The notes under the pieces: model-generated
The model's database searches: none
The model's input: only the letters and a program-made list of their open reading frames with translations
What the model was told of the DNA's origin: nothing
NCBI GenBank assembly: GCA_026018925.1
Contig: JAKSZU010000009.1
Coordinates: 76,852,041-76,916,040 of the forward strand
Reading direction: 5' to 3'
DNA from: Tupaia tana
Taxonomy: Eukaryota > Chordata > Mammalia > Scandentia > Tupaiidae
DNA: 64,000 bases
Made by a program: the position numbers and the translations under genes
Shown here: positions 33,535 through 45,060 of the stretch, piece by piece
Numbering within the stretch: position 1 is the first letter of the stretch
How the letters are laid out: the number at the start of each line of letters is the position of its first letter

Positions 33535-33775
33535 TTCAATTTCTTTTATACATTCAATCACATTATTTAGCTAGCAAAGTGAATATTCCAACATGTGTAT
33601 ATTTCTCATCAGTTCAGTTGACAATACTGTAATCTTCAACACATAATAGCCCATTTCTTTGTCCCATAAGTGCTTTGCCTCTCTATTTTTCTCCTTAATG
33701 TCCTTCCTCAAACTCTGATCCTTCACTCACCCACTTCCCACACTGTATCCTCTATTCACAACCATTTACTATGTT
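33535..33775 (-). mobile_element. L1 3' UTR, 5'-truncated insertion
   Basis: It starts in T-rich text and reads 'acattcaatcacattattta', then 'tgaatattccaacatgtgta', ending near 'caaccatttactatg'. It is a very short L1 insertion abutting another L1. Confidence 0.8.
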
Positions 33776-33859
33776 TCTTTTTTTTCTCTTTATTTTTATT
33801 TTTTAATTTCATTTTTTATAGATTCAATCACGTTATTTAACTTAAAAAGTGAATATTCC

Positions 33860-34106
33860 GGGACCAGCAGTTAGCATAATGGCTATGTTGCCGGACTCCC
33901 ATGTAGTTGACCACAGTTTACGTCCCGGACCCAGTGGCTTAAAACTCATGCTGGGCGCATGTGCGTGTGTGCCCAAGATCCCAGGAGGAGAACAGAGGAG
34001 AAGGGATTGCAGTGTGGCCATCCCCCCTGGGGGGTGATTTCTAGCTTTCTCTCTGTCTCTCTCTATCTGGCGAGTGCATGCGTCCTATAGCAAACACCTC
34101 TCAAAA
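33860..34106 (+). mobile_element. SINE-A with exact target duplication
   Basis: 'aaaaagtgaatattcc' occurs at 33,844-33,859 and 34,107-34,122. Full length; it sits in the L1 3' UTR. Confidence 0.96.
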
Positions 34107-36250
34107 AAAAAGTGAATATTCCAACGTGTACATTTCACCCTAGTCTAGTTGATAATACTATAAAACCACCTTCAACAAATATTACCACATTTCTTTGTCC
34201 CATTAATGCTTTAACTCTATTTTTCTTCTAAATGTCTTTCCTCAGACTCTACTCTTTCACCCACACTATATCTGGTATTCACAACCATTTACTGTGTCTC
34301 TATAGCCTTTAGTCAATCAGTTTCAGTTATAGAGTACAAACATTCAGTATATATTAAGTGGGGACATACATGTCTCTCCTTCATAGCCTGGCTTGCTTCA
34401 CTCAGCAGTAAATCTTCCATATTCATCCACTTTCTGCCAAAAGTCAGGGTCTTTTTTTATTTATTTATTTATTTTTTAATGGTTGAATAGTATTCCATAG
34501 AGTATATGAGCCATGGTTTTTTGATTCATTCATCTGGTTGTGGGCATTTGGATTGGTTCCATACCTTAGCAATTGTGAATAATGCCACAATAAACAATGT
34601 GTAGGCACTTTTCTGATTAAGAATTCTTCTGTCCTTTGGGTAGATACTAATGAGAGGGAGTGCTGGATCATATCATATGGTAGTTCTATTTGTAGAGTTT
34701 TGAGGAATCTCCAAATTGTTCTCCACAGTGGCTGGACAAATTTACATTCCCACCAGCAAAGTAAGAGAGTTCCCCTTTCACCACTCCTTCTCCAACACTT
34801 GTCATTTTTTTTTTTTTAATCCTAGTCATTCTGACTGGTGTTAGGTGGTTTTGATCTGCATTTTCCTTACAATGAGGAATGTTGAGCATTTTTCCATATG
34901 CCTTTTGGCTATTTGTATGTCATCCTTAGAGAGTGGCTTTAGCAACTCATTATCCCCTCTTTTAATATGTTTGATCATCTTTTTTCAGAACAGCTGCTTG
35001 AGTTCCTTGTGTATTTTGGTTATCATTCCCTGATCTGACGCATAGTTTACAAAAATATTTTCACATTCTGAGGGTTGTAGACTCACACTAATTGCTGTGT
35101 CTTTTGCCATGCAGAAACTTCTTGAGCAGAATGGGGCTAACTCTTCTTTGAAACCTCCCTAGTGTTCAGATGTGAAGCCATCAGAGCAAGGGCCTTTCCT
35201 TGTTGGAAAGTTATTACTGATTCAATCTCCTGGCTTGTTATGGGCCTACTCAGACTTTCTATATCCTCCTGGCTCAATCTTGGTAGATTGTATGTGTCCA
35301 GGAATTTGTCCATCTCATCCAGATTGTCTTGATTCTTGGCATATAGTTGGCTCATAGTATCCTCTAGTGATGTTTTGTATTTATACTATATATTGCCTGC
35401 TTCAATGCAGATTTGATTCACTTGATTCCTTTCTCTATTCTTCTTAATTAGTCTTACTAGTGGTGTATTGATTTTGTTTGTCTTTTCAAAGAACCAGCTT
35501 TAACTTTCATTTATTTTGAGTATTTTTCTTTTATTTTCTATTTTATTCATTTCTACTCATATCTTTATTGTTTCCTTTCTCCTGGAGCTTTTTTTTTTAA
35601 TCTTTTTTGCTGTTGCTTTTCCAGTTCTCTGAGGCACAATGTTAGGTAATTCATTTGTCTTCTTTCTATCTTCCTCTTATATGCACTAATTGCTATAAGC
35701 TTCCCTCTTATGACTGATTTTGCAATGTCCCAAAGATTATAAAAACTCATGTCCTCATTGTCATTGACTTCCATGAATGTTGTGATTTCAGTCTTTATTT
35801 CTTCAGTAGTTGTGAAGTCATTTAAGAGTAGGTTATTTAGTTTCCATGTATTTGGGTATTTTTGAGGATTTCTCTTGAAATGAAGATCAAGTTTAATTCC
35901 ATCATGGTCAGAGAGGATGCTGGGTATAGTTTCTATGCCCTTGAATCTCTAGAGGGTTGCCTTGTGTCCTATCATATGGTCAGTCTTCTAAAAGACTCTA
36001 TGTGGAGGATGAGAAAAAAAGTTTATCTCATGGTTTTGGGGTGGAAAGTTCTAAAGATATCGTTTAAGTTCATTTGATTTTTGGCATCATTTAGATCCTT
36101 TATTCTTTACCTATTTTTTGTCTAGATGATCTGTCCAGAGGGGTAGTGCAGTGTTGAGGTCTCCAACAATTAGTGTGTTGCAGTCTCTCTCTCCTTTTAG
36201 ACCTAACAGTCTTTCCTTCACGTATTTGGGTGCTTCTGTGTTAGGTGCAT

Positions 36251-36583
36251 TGTTGGCCGCCGCCGTTGGCCGCCGAGCCAAGATGGCGCCACTGGCTGCA
36301 TAGGGAGGCGTGTCTCCAGTACTACAAACAACTCCTTCTATGGACATGTTTTAGAGACAGCCAATCCGGACTTGCCTCGTACAGGCGAAGGAACTTGCGG
36401 GTGGGGCCGCCGGGAGGATCCTATATATACGGGGGAAAAGGGAAGTAGGGGGAAGAAGAAAAAGGAAGAAGAAGAAAAAGGAAGAAGAAGAAAAAGGAAG
36501 AAGAAGAAAAAGGAAACCTGTGAATAAAGACTGCGTGAGGAAGAACCGGGTGTCGTGTCATCTCTGCAGAAGTGACGCCGACA
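36251..36583 (+). mobile_element. Solo LTR, IAP-like class II ERV (fossil, young)
   Basis: The 333-bp LTR starts TGTTGGCCGCC and ends GCCGACA, flanked by exact gtgcat (36,245-36,250 and 36,584-36,589). It carries 'aagatggcgcc' near its start as IAP and other class II LTRs do, a TATA-like 'tatatatac' near 36,422, a purine-rich 16-bp tandem array (36,462-36,513) and a gaataaag signal near 36,522. It is GC- and CpG-rich within an AT-rich L1, so it is recent. No internal region remains. Confidence 0.88.
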
Positions 36584-37019
36584 GTGCATAGATCTTTATA
36601 AACGTTATATCTTCTTGATCTATTGACTGTTTTACTACAATATAGTGCCCTTCTTTGTCTCTTCACACAGATTTTGTTTTAAAGGCTATTTTGTCAGAAA
36701 TTAGTATTGTGACTCCAGATCTTTTTGGGTTCCCATTTGCATGGAAAACCTTTTTTCAACCCTTCACTTTTAGTCTATGTATGTCTTTATTCATGAAGTA
36801 AGTTTCCTGTAAGCAACAGATAGTTCTGGTTTTTTTTCTCCACTCAACCAGTCTATGTCTCTTGAATAGACGATTTAATACATTCACATTCAATGTTATT
36901 ATTGATATTACTGGAATTCTCCTGATGTTTAAGTTGGCCATTGTCTTGGTTGCATTTTATTTCTTTATTTCTGGCTGTTCATTCTTTAGTTTTCCTGGAA
37001 CAGTACTCTCTTCAGTGTT

Positions 37020-37862
37020 TCTTGAAAAGTTAGTCTGGTATTGGCAAATTCTTTCAGGTTTTGTTTGTCTGAGAAGATTTTAATCTTTTTTTCCTATATA
37101 AAGGATAATCTTTCAGGATATAATAATCTTGGTTGAAATTATTTCTTTCATAACACTTTTACTATGTCTTCCCATTCTTTTCTTTCTTGCATTGTTTCCG
37201 TTGAGTGGTCCAGTGTTAGCCTGATGGGATGACTTTTGTAAGTCTCTTGTTTCTCTCTTATCAGTATTAGTATCTTGTTTTTATCTGTTGTCTTTGCCAG
37301 TCTGACTAAGATGTGTCTTGGGGAAGATCTTCTTGGGTTCATTCTATTTGGGTTCCTTTGTATTTCTTGGGTCTGCATGTTTCAGTGCCTCTCTTCACCT
37401 TCTGTTGTGTTAAGCAATGTGGGGAAATTTTCTGCCAGAATTTTATGGAATAGATTTTTTATGCCCTTATTGCCTTCTTCACCTTCTGGGATACCAATTA
37501 TTCGAATGCTTGGGCATCTAATGGAATCTAGTATTTCTTGTATATTATCTTCACAGGTTTTTTTTTTTTCTATTTTTCTCTATCTTTTTGGTGGTTTTCT
37601 GTATGTGAGAGGTTTTATCTTCAATGTCAAAGATTCAATCTTCAGCATGGTTGAATTGACTTATAATACTTTCAATAGAGTTTTTGAATTCCTGTATTAC
37701 AGACTTCATCTCTAAAAGTTCCATCTGTTTCTTTCTTAGAGTGTTCATTTCTTCTTTCACATTGTGCAATGACTTCCCAATCTCCTGTAGTTCATTGTCT
37801 CTTTTCTGTTCCAACTCATAGAATTTTGCCACCATGAATGTTCTAAATTCTTTCTCTGACAT
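37020..37862 (-). pseudogene. L1 ORF1 remnant
   Basis: Pieces read MSEKEFRTFMVAKFYELEQK (37,862 down; coiled-coil start), then ...MELLEMKSVIQEFKNS. The RRM and C-terminal domain (RRSSPRHILVRLAKTTDKNK at 37,378-37,148) follow. An extra 21 nt lies at 37,394-37,420 relative to the sibling at 50,330, adding seven codons between CLS and GKF when read on the plus strand. ORF1 ends near 37,020 at 'ttccaggaaaactaa' read on the minus strand. Confidence 0.82.
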
Positions 37863-38113
37863 TTTGGCAACATTTTCTGTTTTTTTAAGAGATGGAGGGG
37901 GAGTTATTGTGTTCTTTAGATGGAAACATATTTCCTGATTTATTCAGACCTTAGGCGCTGCTTCTACTTCTAGCCATTGGGAAATGTATTCACTTTTAAA
38001 TACCTTTTGAGAGAATGTTTTTTTGACTAGAAACAAGTGTGTTTCCCTTTTGCTGTGTACTGATGTGTGCCTATGTTTCTCTTCTGTTGTGTTAAGCAAT
38101 GTGGTCTCTGGAG

Positions 38114-39396
38114 TGATGGGGCCATGCAGACAACACAAGTTGGTAAAGAGGCTGTCTCCCATGGCCTGGGTTGGGAAGAAACGGCAAGATAAAGCCAGCA
38201 GTTTACTAACTCTCCTTGTGTCATTTTTCTGGCCTATAGTTAATTTCTCTGCCGTGAATTTTACTGTTATTACGGTACCCTGTAAGGGTAAAACATTACC
38301 CCCTACCATTACAATAAAGCCAATTAGTGACCTTGTAAGAATGTGGTTCCCTAAGACTGACAGGAGGACCAGGAAGTTTAAGACTCCCCCACCTGTCTGT
38401 TTTTAAGCCAAAATTAACATATAGATTAAGTTAGTATAAACCAAATTAGCATTAGAAGTATATGTAGACTAAGTTAGTTTAAGGCTAGTATATACCCCTT
38501 GCTAAAGCTACAGTCCAAAGTTAACTCATGCTAAGCAAAGTCAGCACATTCACCACATAACAGAGACTCAGAGATAAAACAAAAGAGCTCACTAATTGAC
38601 AGACTCAGCAAATAAAATGCAAAAACCCGCAGGTTTATTAAAGGAAAAGGCCTGGCTGGGACAACAGGATAAACAAACTTGAGGGCTCCAGAGAAAGATT
38701 AACTTAGCTGGGAGCTCTTATCTAAAGCAACAGGTAGTTTTCAACTACAAAGAGTTTCTCATCTATGTGCTGTTGACTATGAAAAACTGCTAATAAAACA
38801 TCCTGTGTTGTCTCCTGAGCTACAAGATCATCTTCCTTTCCCATATAAGATCATAAACTCACTCTTTATTATTGTAATGTATGAATAGTCCATATATTAA
38901 CTGTGTCTTTACTTAGCAAGACAAGATTTCTATCTAGGTCTTTGCAACCAGCAATGTTATCGCCCTGGCCCAGGACTGAAGTGATCAAACATCCTGCAAG
39001 CCCCCTCTTCAAAAGACCCTTCTCAGTAATCAAGATCCAAGAAGAAGGTACAACAGACAAATGGACTTCCTCATCCTAAAAACTGTGATTGATTTTTAAC
39101 TAATCTGACAAGACAAACAGCATGTTTTATAATTATTGCTTCCATGCTTTGTATACCCTGTTCCTTAGAGTAAATTTTTTACTGCCCCTCACCCATTTAC
39201 TTGCATGTATCACCTTTTCAATAAAAAGGCACGATGATTCCAGCAGTTGTCACTCCTCAGAGACCGATCTCTGAGGGGTGTCCGGCATAGGACGTGCATA
39301 AAAAGGTACCGAGGCCTTTGTCTTCTGTTCACCTGTGCCGCTTCCCACGAGTCAACCCACCCCCGCCAAGGCTAGACCCCAGGCTGGACCCCGGCA
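38114..39396 (+). mobile_element. LTR-like element, probably class II ERV solo LTR (fossil)
   Basis: The 1,283-bp insert has TG...CA ends (TGATGGGGCC ... ACCCCGGCA) and an exact 6-bp flank repeat ctggag (38,108-38,113 and 39,397-39,402). A TATA-like 'gcataaaaagg' lies near 39,296, a polyadenylation-like 'caataaaaaggc' near 39,220, and the 3' end is GC-rich. It splits the L1 5' UTR. Its length would suit a betaretrovirus-type long LTR. Family assignment is inferred from end structure only. Confidence 0.6.
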
Positions 39397-40861
39397 CTGG
39401 AGGAGTATTCTATTCAGATGACTGAAGAGCAGTATCTTCTTTTTTGCAGGTGGTTCAGTAAAAGAAAGGATCTCAGGGAACCTTACAATACTAGGGTATT
39501 TCAAAACTGTGATTTTAGACTTGTCTTTTCCATCCAGGAGGTTGCAGGATTAGGAGAAGAGGGCAATATAAGAGGGAAGAAAGTATGAAAGAGAATAAAG
39601 AAAATGTTGCATGCCATGTGCCAGCAAGATTTATCCACAGGGCTGTAGACGGAACTGGGGTACTGCTGGAGAGAGAGCGAAGGCCTGTCTGTGGCACAAG
39701 TAGGAGTAGGAAATTAACAGAAAAAAAAAAAAAAAAAAGAAGAAGAAGAAGAAGAAGAGAAAAAAAAAAAAGAATGCCTATCTTGCTGAAGGAAAGGGGT
39801 ATGGCATGGGAGAAGAGAGCTGAAGCTGGGGCTGGGGCCAGTGGTGGCCCTGCCTCAGAGTCCCCTGCTGGCCATGGGGCTGTAGGTGGAACTTTCACTT
39901 AATATGTTTCTATATCCTTTAGTCATTTGATTTCAGCCACAGAGTGCAGACACTCAGTATATATTAAATATAAACATACAATGTCTCTCCTTTGTAGTCT
40001 GGCTTGCTTCACTTGGCAGTAAATCTTCCATATTGATCCAATTTCTGTCAAAAGAGAGGATCTTGTTTTTTATGGCTGAGAAGTATTCCATAGAGTATAT
40101 GTGCCACAGTTTTCAATCCATTCATCTGTTCGTGGGCATTTGGGTTGGTTCCATGTCTTAGCAATATATAGGTCTTTCATAAATGGCTCTTATTATGCTG
40201 AAAAATGAATCTTCTATGCTGATTTTACTAAGTCTTAATCATGAAAGTGTGTTGTATTTTGTAAAATGCTTGTTTTTGCATTGATTGAAATTATTGTATT
40301 GTCTTGATCTTTCTTCTCTGTTAACATGGTATATTACATTTATAGTTTTATGAATGCTGAATCACCCTTGCATCCCTGGAATAAATCCTACTTGGTTGTG
40401 ATGAATAATCTTTTTTCTATGCTGTTGAATACAGTTAGCAAATATTTTTCTGAGAATTTTTGCACCTATATTCATCAGAGATATAGGTCTGTAGTTTTCC
40501 TTTTTGTTGTACCCTTATCCGTTTTGGAACTGAGGGTGATGAAAGCTTTATAGAATGAACTTGGAAGTGTTTCTATCTTTTAGATCTCTAGAAAAAGTTT
40601 GAGTTGAAGGGGGTTACCTCTTCTTTAAAAGTTTTGTAAAATTCAGCAGTGAAACCATCAGAACCTGGACTTTTCTTCCTTGGGGTTATTTGTTACTGAT
40701 TCAATCTTATTGCATGTTATGGGTCTTCCAGCTTTCTATGTAATCCTAACTCAATCTTGGTAGACTATATGTGTCCAGAAATTTGTCCTTCTCATTCAGG
40801 TTTTCTTTTTTGGCATACAGTCACTCATAGTATCATCTAATGATGTGTTATATTTCTATTA

Positions 40862-41117
40862 TTTTTTAGAGGTTTTTTTCTATAGTGCGCATGCACTCAC
40901 CAGAAAGATAGAGAGAGACAGAGAGACAGAAAATGAGAAATCACTCCCCAGGGGGGATGGCCACACTGCAATCCCCTCTCCTCCATTGTCCTCTCTGGAT
41001 CTTGGGTGCGTACACATGCGCACCTGGTGTCAGTTTAAGCCACCGGGTCTGGGATTCGATCCACTGTCTACTACATGGGAGTTCAATGACATAGCCATTA
41101 TGTTAACTGCTGGTACC
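40862..41117 (-). mobile_element. SINE-A in L1 ORF2
   Basis: It starts 'agaggtttttttctatagtg' and ends 'taactgctggtacc'. 'ctattat' occurs at both flanks. Confidence 0.92.
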
Positions 41118-42256
41118 TATTATGTTTGTTGTAATGTTGACTGATTCATTGTGAATTTGATTTATCTGGTTTCCTTCTCTCTTTTTAATTAGTCTGGCTA
41201 ATGGTGTGTCAATCTTGTTTATCTTTTCAAAGAACCAGATTTTGCTTTCATTTATTTTCTGTATAGTTTGTTTATTTTCTATTTTATTTATTTCTTCTTA
41301 AATTTTTATTATTGCTTTTCTCCTGGCACTTTTTGTAATTTTTTTGTTGTTTTTCTAATTCCTGAGGCATGATATTAGGTTGTCTTTTTGCCACCTTCCC
41401 ATGTTTTTCTTGTGTGCACTAATTTCTATGAACTTTCCTCTTATGAGTGTTCTTGCAGTGTCCCATAGATTGAGGAAACTAGTGTACTCATTATCATTTG
41501 TCTCCATGAATCTTGTCATTTCAATCTAAATCTCGTTGATAGTCATGAAGTAATTCATAAGTAGGTTATTTAGTTTCCATGTGTTTGTGTATTTTCAAGG
41601 GCATTTCTGAAGGTTAATATAAAGTTGAAATCCATCATGATTCAGAGAAGATGCTGGATATGGTTTATATGCCTTTGAATCTGCAAAGACTGGTTTTGTG
41701 CCTTATCATGCAGTCAATCTTTGAGACTGTACCATGCAGGGCTAAGGAAAATGTATATTTTGTGTATTCTGGGTGGAAAGTTCTATCTGTCTGTCAAGTT
41801 TATCTTATTTATGGTATAATTTAGGTCCTGAATTTCTTTGCTCATTTTTTGTCTCATTGGTATGTCTCAAGGAGATAATGAAGTGTTCATATCTCCAACA
41901 ATTATTGTGTTACATTCTCTCTCTCCTTTTAGTTCTACCAATCTTTCCTTTACATATTTAGGTGATCCTGAGTTGGGTGTACAGATATTTATAAGCATTA
42001 TATCTTCTGATGAATTACCCCTTTTACTACTATATAATCTCCTTTTTTGTCTCTTCTTACGTTTTTTGTCTTGAAGTCTGTTTTGTCTGAAATCAATATA
42101 GTGACTCCCATTCTTTTTTTGGTTTCCATTAGTGTGGCATACCTTTTCCTAGCCCTTCACTTTTAATTTATGGATGTCCTTATCCATGAGATGGGTTTCT
42201 TGTAGGCAGCAGATGAAGGGTTTCTGATTTTTAATCCAAAAACATTCAATGTTATC

Positions 42257-42314
42257 ATATTTTTTTGCCACATTTACTTTATTTTTATTTTATTTTTTCT
42301 AGTTCAGTGTTTGG

Positions 42315-42351
<37 letters not shown>

Positions 42352-42633
42352 TTTAATTTCTTAGTTCAATTTATTTTATACATTCAATCAAATGTTACTT
42401 TACTTATGAAGTGAATATTCCAACATGTGTACATTTCTCACTAGTCCAGTTGACAATGATATAATGTTATCTTAAATAGATAATAACCCATTTATTTGTC
42501 TCATAAATGCCTTGGCTCTCTGTGTTTCTCCTTAATGTCTTTCCTCAGACTCTTCTCCTTCATCCACCCTCTTCCCACACTGTATCTGGTATTCAAAACC
42601 ATATACTAGGTTTCTATAACCTTTAGTCTTACT
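42257..42633 (-). mobile_element. Short L1 3' UTR insertion with (GT)n
   Basis: L1 3' UTR text (42,360-42,632: 'acattcaatcaaatgttact ... aacctttagtc') follows T-rich and (GT)17 sequence (42,318-42,350). It lies at the ORF1-ORF2 border of the host L1, whose text joins across it ('caatgttatc' then 'ctgatatttcc'). Confidence 0.72.
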
Positions 42634-44089
42634 GATATTTCCAGATTTGTCCCTCACTAATTTAGCCATATTCTTGGCTTTTTTTGTTCTCTTATTACTG
42701 TCTGTCTGTCTAGTTTTCTTGGTATATTACTCTTTTGTGGAGTACTAAATTCTTGAAAGGGCTGGTCTGGAGTTGGTAAATTCTTTCAGGTTTTGTTTAT
42801 ACAATAACGTTTTTATCTTCTTTTCCCATGTGAAGAATCATCTTGCTGGGGAGAGTATTTTTTGGCTGAAATTGTTGTTCATCTAACCCTTTGAATATAT
42901 TTTCTCATTTTTGTATCTGATGAGAGGTCTGGTGGTAGCCTGATGAGGTAGAATTTGTAAGTGACTTGATGTTTCTGTCTTGCCAATCTTAGAATTTTGT
43001 CTTTCTGGTTTTGGCCAATCTAGCTATGATGCACCATGGAGAGGATCTGCTTAGTTTAATTCTACTTGGGGTTCTTTGTATTTCGGGGATCTGAATGTTT
43101 GAGTGCTATTCTAGACTTGAAAAGTTTACTTCCAGTATATTGGAGAATAGATTACCAATGCCCTTATTAGCTTCTCCACCTTCTGGGATACTAATTTTTC
43201 AGATGTTTGGGCATTACATGGTATCTATTACTTCCCATATATTGTCCTCAGTTTTCTTGGTTGTTTTCTCAGTATTTTTGACAATTTTTTTCTATGTCAG
43301 TGGTTTTGTCTTCTACTCCCAAGATTTGATATTCTGCATCATCTAATCTGGTTCTAATACTTTTGAGGAAGGTTTTGATTTCTTGTATTACAGCCTTCAT
43401 ATCTATCAGTTCCATTTGATTTTTTTTTGTTATTCAATTCTTTTTTCATATAATGGAAGGAGTTCCTCATCTCTTGGAGGTCAATGTTTCTTTTCTCTTG
43501 CATGTCATAGAGTTTTGTTGCCATAAATATTCTAAATTTTTTATGACATTTTGTTAATATCCTATAATTTTTCCCTACTTTGTGATGTATCTCCCCCTTG
43601 TGGGAGATGTATTGATTCTCTCATCCTTGAGGCTTTTCTCTGATTTTTAGTCATTTGGTAATATATTTGCTTTTGGCTAATTTGTTGGAAAAGGATTTTA
43701 TAAGGGTAAGCTCGTGCGTTCCCCTTACTGTAAAATAATTTGTTGCTATTTTCTCCTTTCTGCTGTATCCTCAAGTGCAAAAATCAAAGGAGGAGTTTTT
43801 AAATTGAATTCGTGAAGGGAATTTTTACCCTTTTTATAGCCAGTACAGTGAAGAACAAAGAATTCTCTATAATACACAATATTCAGATGTTTAGCTACTA
43901 TGCCCCTATACTTCTCAACGTAGTGGATAAGGGCTGAGCAGTAAAATAAAAAAGTAAGGTCAATAAAAAAATAGGAAACAGAAATAGGAAGAAAAAGCAA
44001 TGGAAAAGAAGGAAAACACTAGAGCAAAAAGATGAGAAAGAAGCAGAAATCATGTGACATAAATTAAAATTGGATTAAAGAATGAAAAA

Positions 44090-45060
44090 AAGTTGGAAGG
44101 AACAGAGAAAAATAGGGGGGAGAGAGATATTTTGCCTACCTGACTAGCACTGGGGTCTGGAAAGGGGGGGGTTCCCTTACTGTGGGGGCTTTACAGCTGT
44201 GAAGCTGAACCAAAAAGAGACAGCAGAGGCAGAGATGGAGATGCTTGAATGGATTCTGTACTAGGTGAATGAATAGATTCTGTACTAGGTGAAGAAAGAA
44301 GAAATAAATTAGCAATAGAAAGGCACAGAGGGGGCAGAAAGCTGTTTTTGTAAAAAGAGAGAAAAAAACTTGGAAGGGACAGAGAAGAACAAGAGGGAGA
44401 GACTTTGCCTACATGACTAGCACTGGGGTCTGGAAGGAGGGTTAATTGGATGGGGGGACTTCACAAGCCATGAGACTGAACCCAGAAGGGACAGCAGAGG
44501 CAGAGGTGGAGATGCCTGGATGGATTATGTCCTAGGCGAAGGAAGTAGAGATAAATTAGCAAGAGAAAAGCACAGAGTGGGCAGAAAGTTCTGTTTTTTT
44601 GTTTTTTGTTTGTTTGTTTGTTTTTGTTTTGTTTTGTTTTTTAAAGAGAGAAAACAGTTGGAAGGGACAGAGAAGAACAAGAGGGAGGGAGAGACAGACT
44701 TTGCCTACCTAACTAGCACTGGGGTCTGGAAGTGGGGGTCCGTGGCTGGAGGGTTTTTGCAGTCTTAAGCTGAACACAGAAAGGACATCAGAGGCAGAGA
44801 TGAAGATGCCTGGATGGATTCTCTCCTGACTAACATTGGGACTGGAAGATCATTCCCTGCCTGGTGTTTCTTCATAGCCATGAAGCTGAACCCAGAAGGG
44901 ACAGCAGAGGCAGAGATGGAGATAACTGTATGGATTCTGTACTGACTAGCACTGGGATTTGGAAGGGGACAGTCCCTAGCTGGGGGGTGGGGGCTCACTA
45001 CTGTGAAACTGAACCCAGAAGGGGCAATAGAGGCAGTGAAGTCAATAATATTAAACTAGT
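44090..45060 (-). promoter_or_regulatory. L1 5' UTR tandem monomers
   Basis: 'ctagcactgggg' or a close variant recurs at 44,144, 44,417, 44,713, 44,830 and 44,946. The first two intervals are about 273 and 296 bp, the last two 117 and 116 bp. Shared text includes 'ctgaacccagaagggacagc' and 'gaggcagagatggagat'. The long units add 'agaagaacaagagggag' and a T/G-rich run. This resembles the monomer-built promoters of rodent L1s; activity is inferred. Confidence 0.8.
44593..44642. repeat. (TTTG)n/T-rich run in L1 monomer
   Basis: TTTG and TTTTG units interrupt the third monomer. They are absent from the equivalent place in the neighbouring units. Confidence 0.8.

Larger units (their letters stand above)
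33790..39900 (-). mobile_element. Near-complete L1 with internal ORF2 deletion
   Basis: Read from 39,900 down it holds the 5' UTR (39,900-37,863, carrying an LTR), ORF1 (37,862-about 37,020), ORF2 (36,940-about 34,390, carrying an LTR) and 3' UTR to the T run at 33,790 (carrying a SINE-A). ORF2 is about 1.57 kb short. Near 35,127 the text jumps from a site matching about 46,828 to one matching about 48,400 of the next complete L1, removing the reverse transcriptase core. Confidence 0.88.
39901..45060 (-). mobile_element. L1 with monomeric 5' UTR and ORF2 deletion
   Basis: From 45,060 down it has tandem 5' monomers (to 44,090), a linker, ORF1 (about 43,570-42,730), ORF2 (42,255-39,990) and a cut 3' UTR at 39,901. 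ORF2 lacks about 1.70 kb at about 40,167 (text jumps from a match at 46,262 to one at 47,960), again removing the reverse transcriptase core. A SINE-A and a short L1 3' fragment are nested. ORF1 has several stops. Confidence 0.87.

Noticed and set aside
36459-36590. GC-rich segment with TATA-like box as a CpG-island promoter of a host gene
   Set aside because: It has TG...CA ends and an exact 6-bp flank repeat inside an L1, so it is an LTR. No host exon follows.
38023-38406. 127-codon frame as a gene
   Set aside because: It crosses from L1 5' UTR into the LTR-like insert, so it is a chance frame.
39585-39902. 105-codon frame with a lysine/arginine run
   Set aside because: It is L1 5' UTR on the opposite strand; the basic run comes from an A-rich and (GAA)n tract.
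44090-45060. Tandem repeats as a satellite or CRISPR array
   Set aside because: Repeats are uneven, end at L1 ORF1 and share L1 strand; no short spacers between identical repeats.
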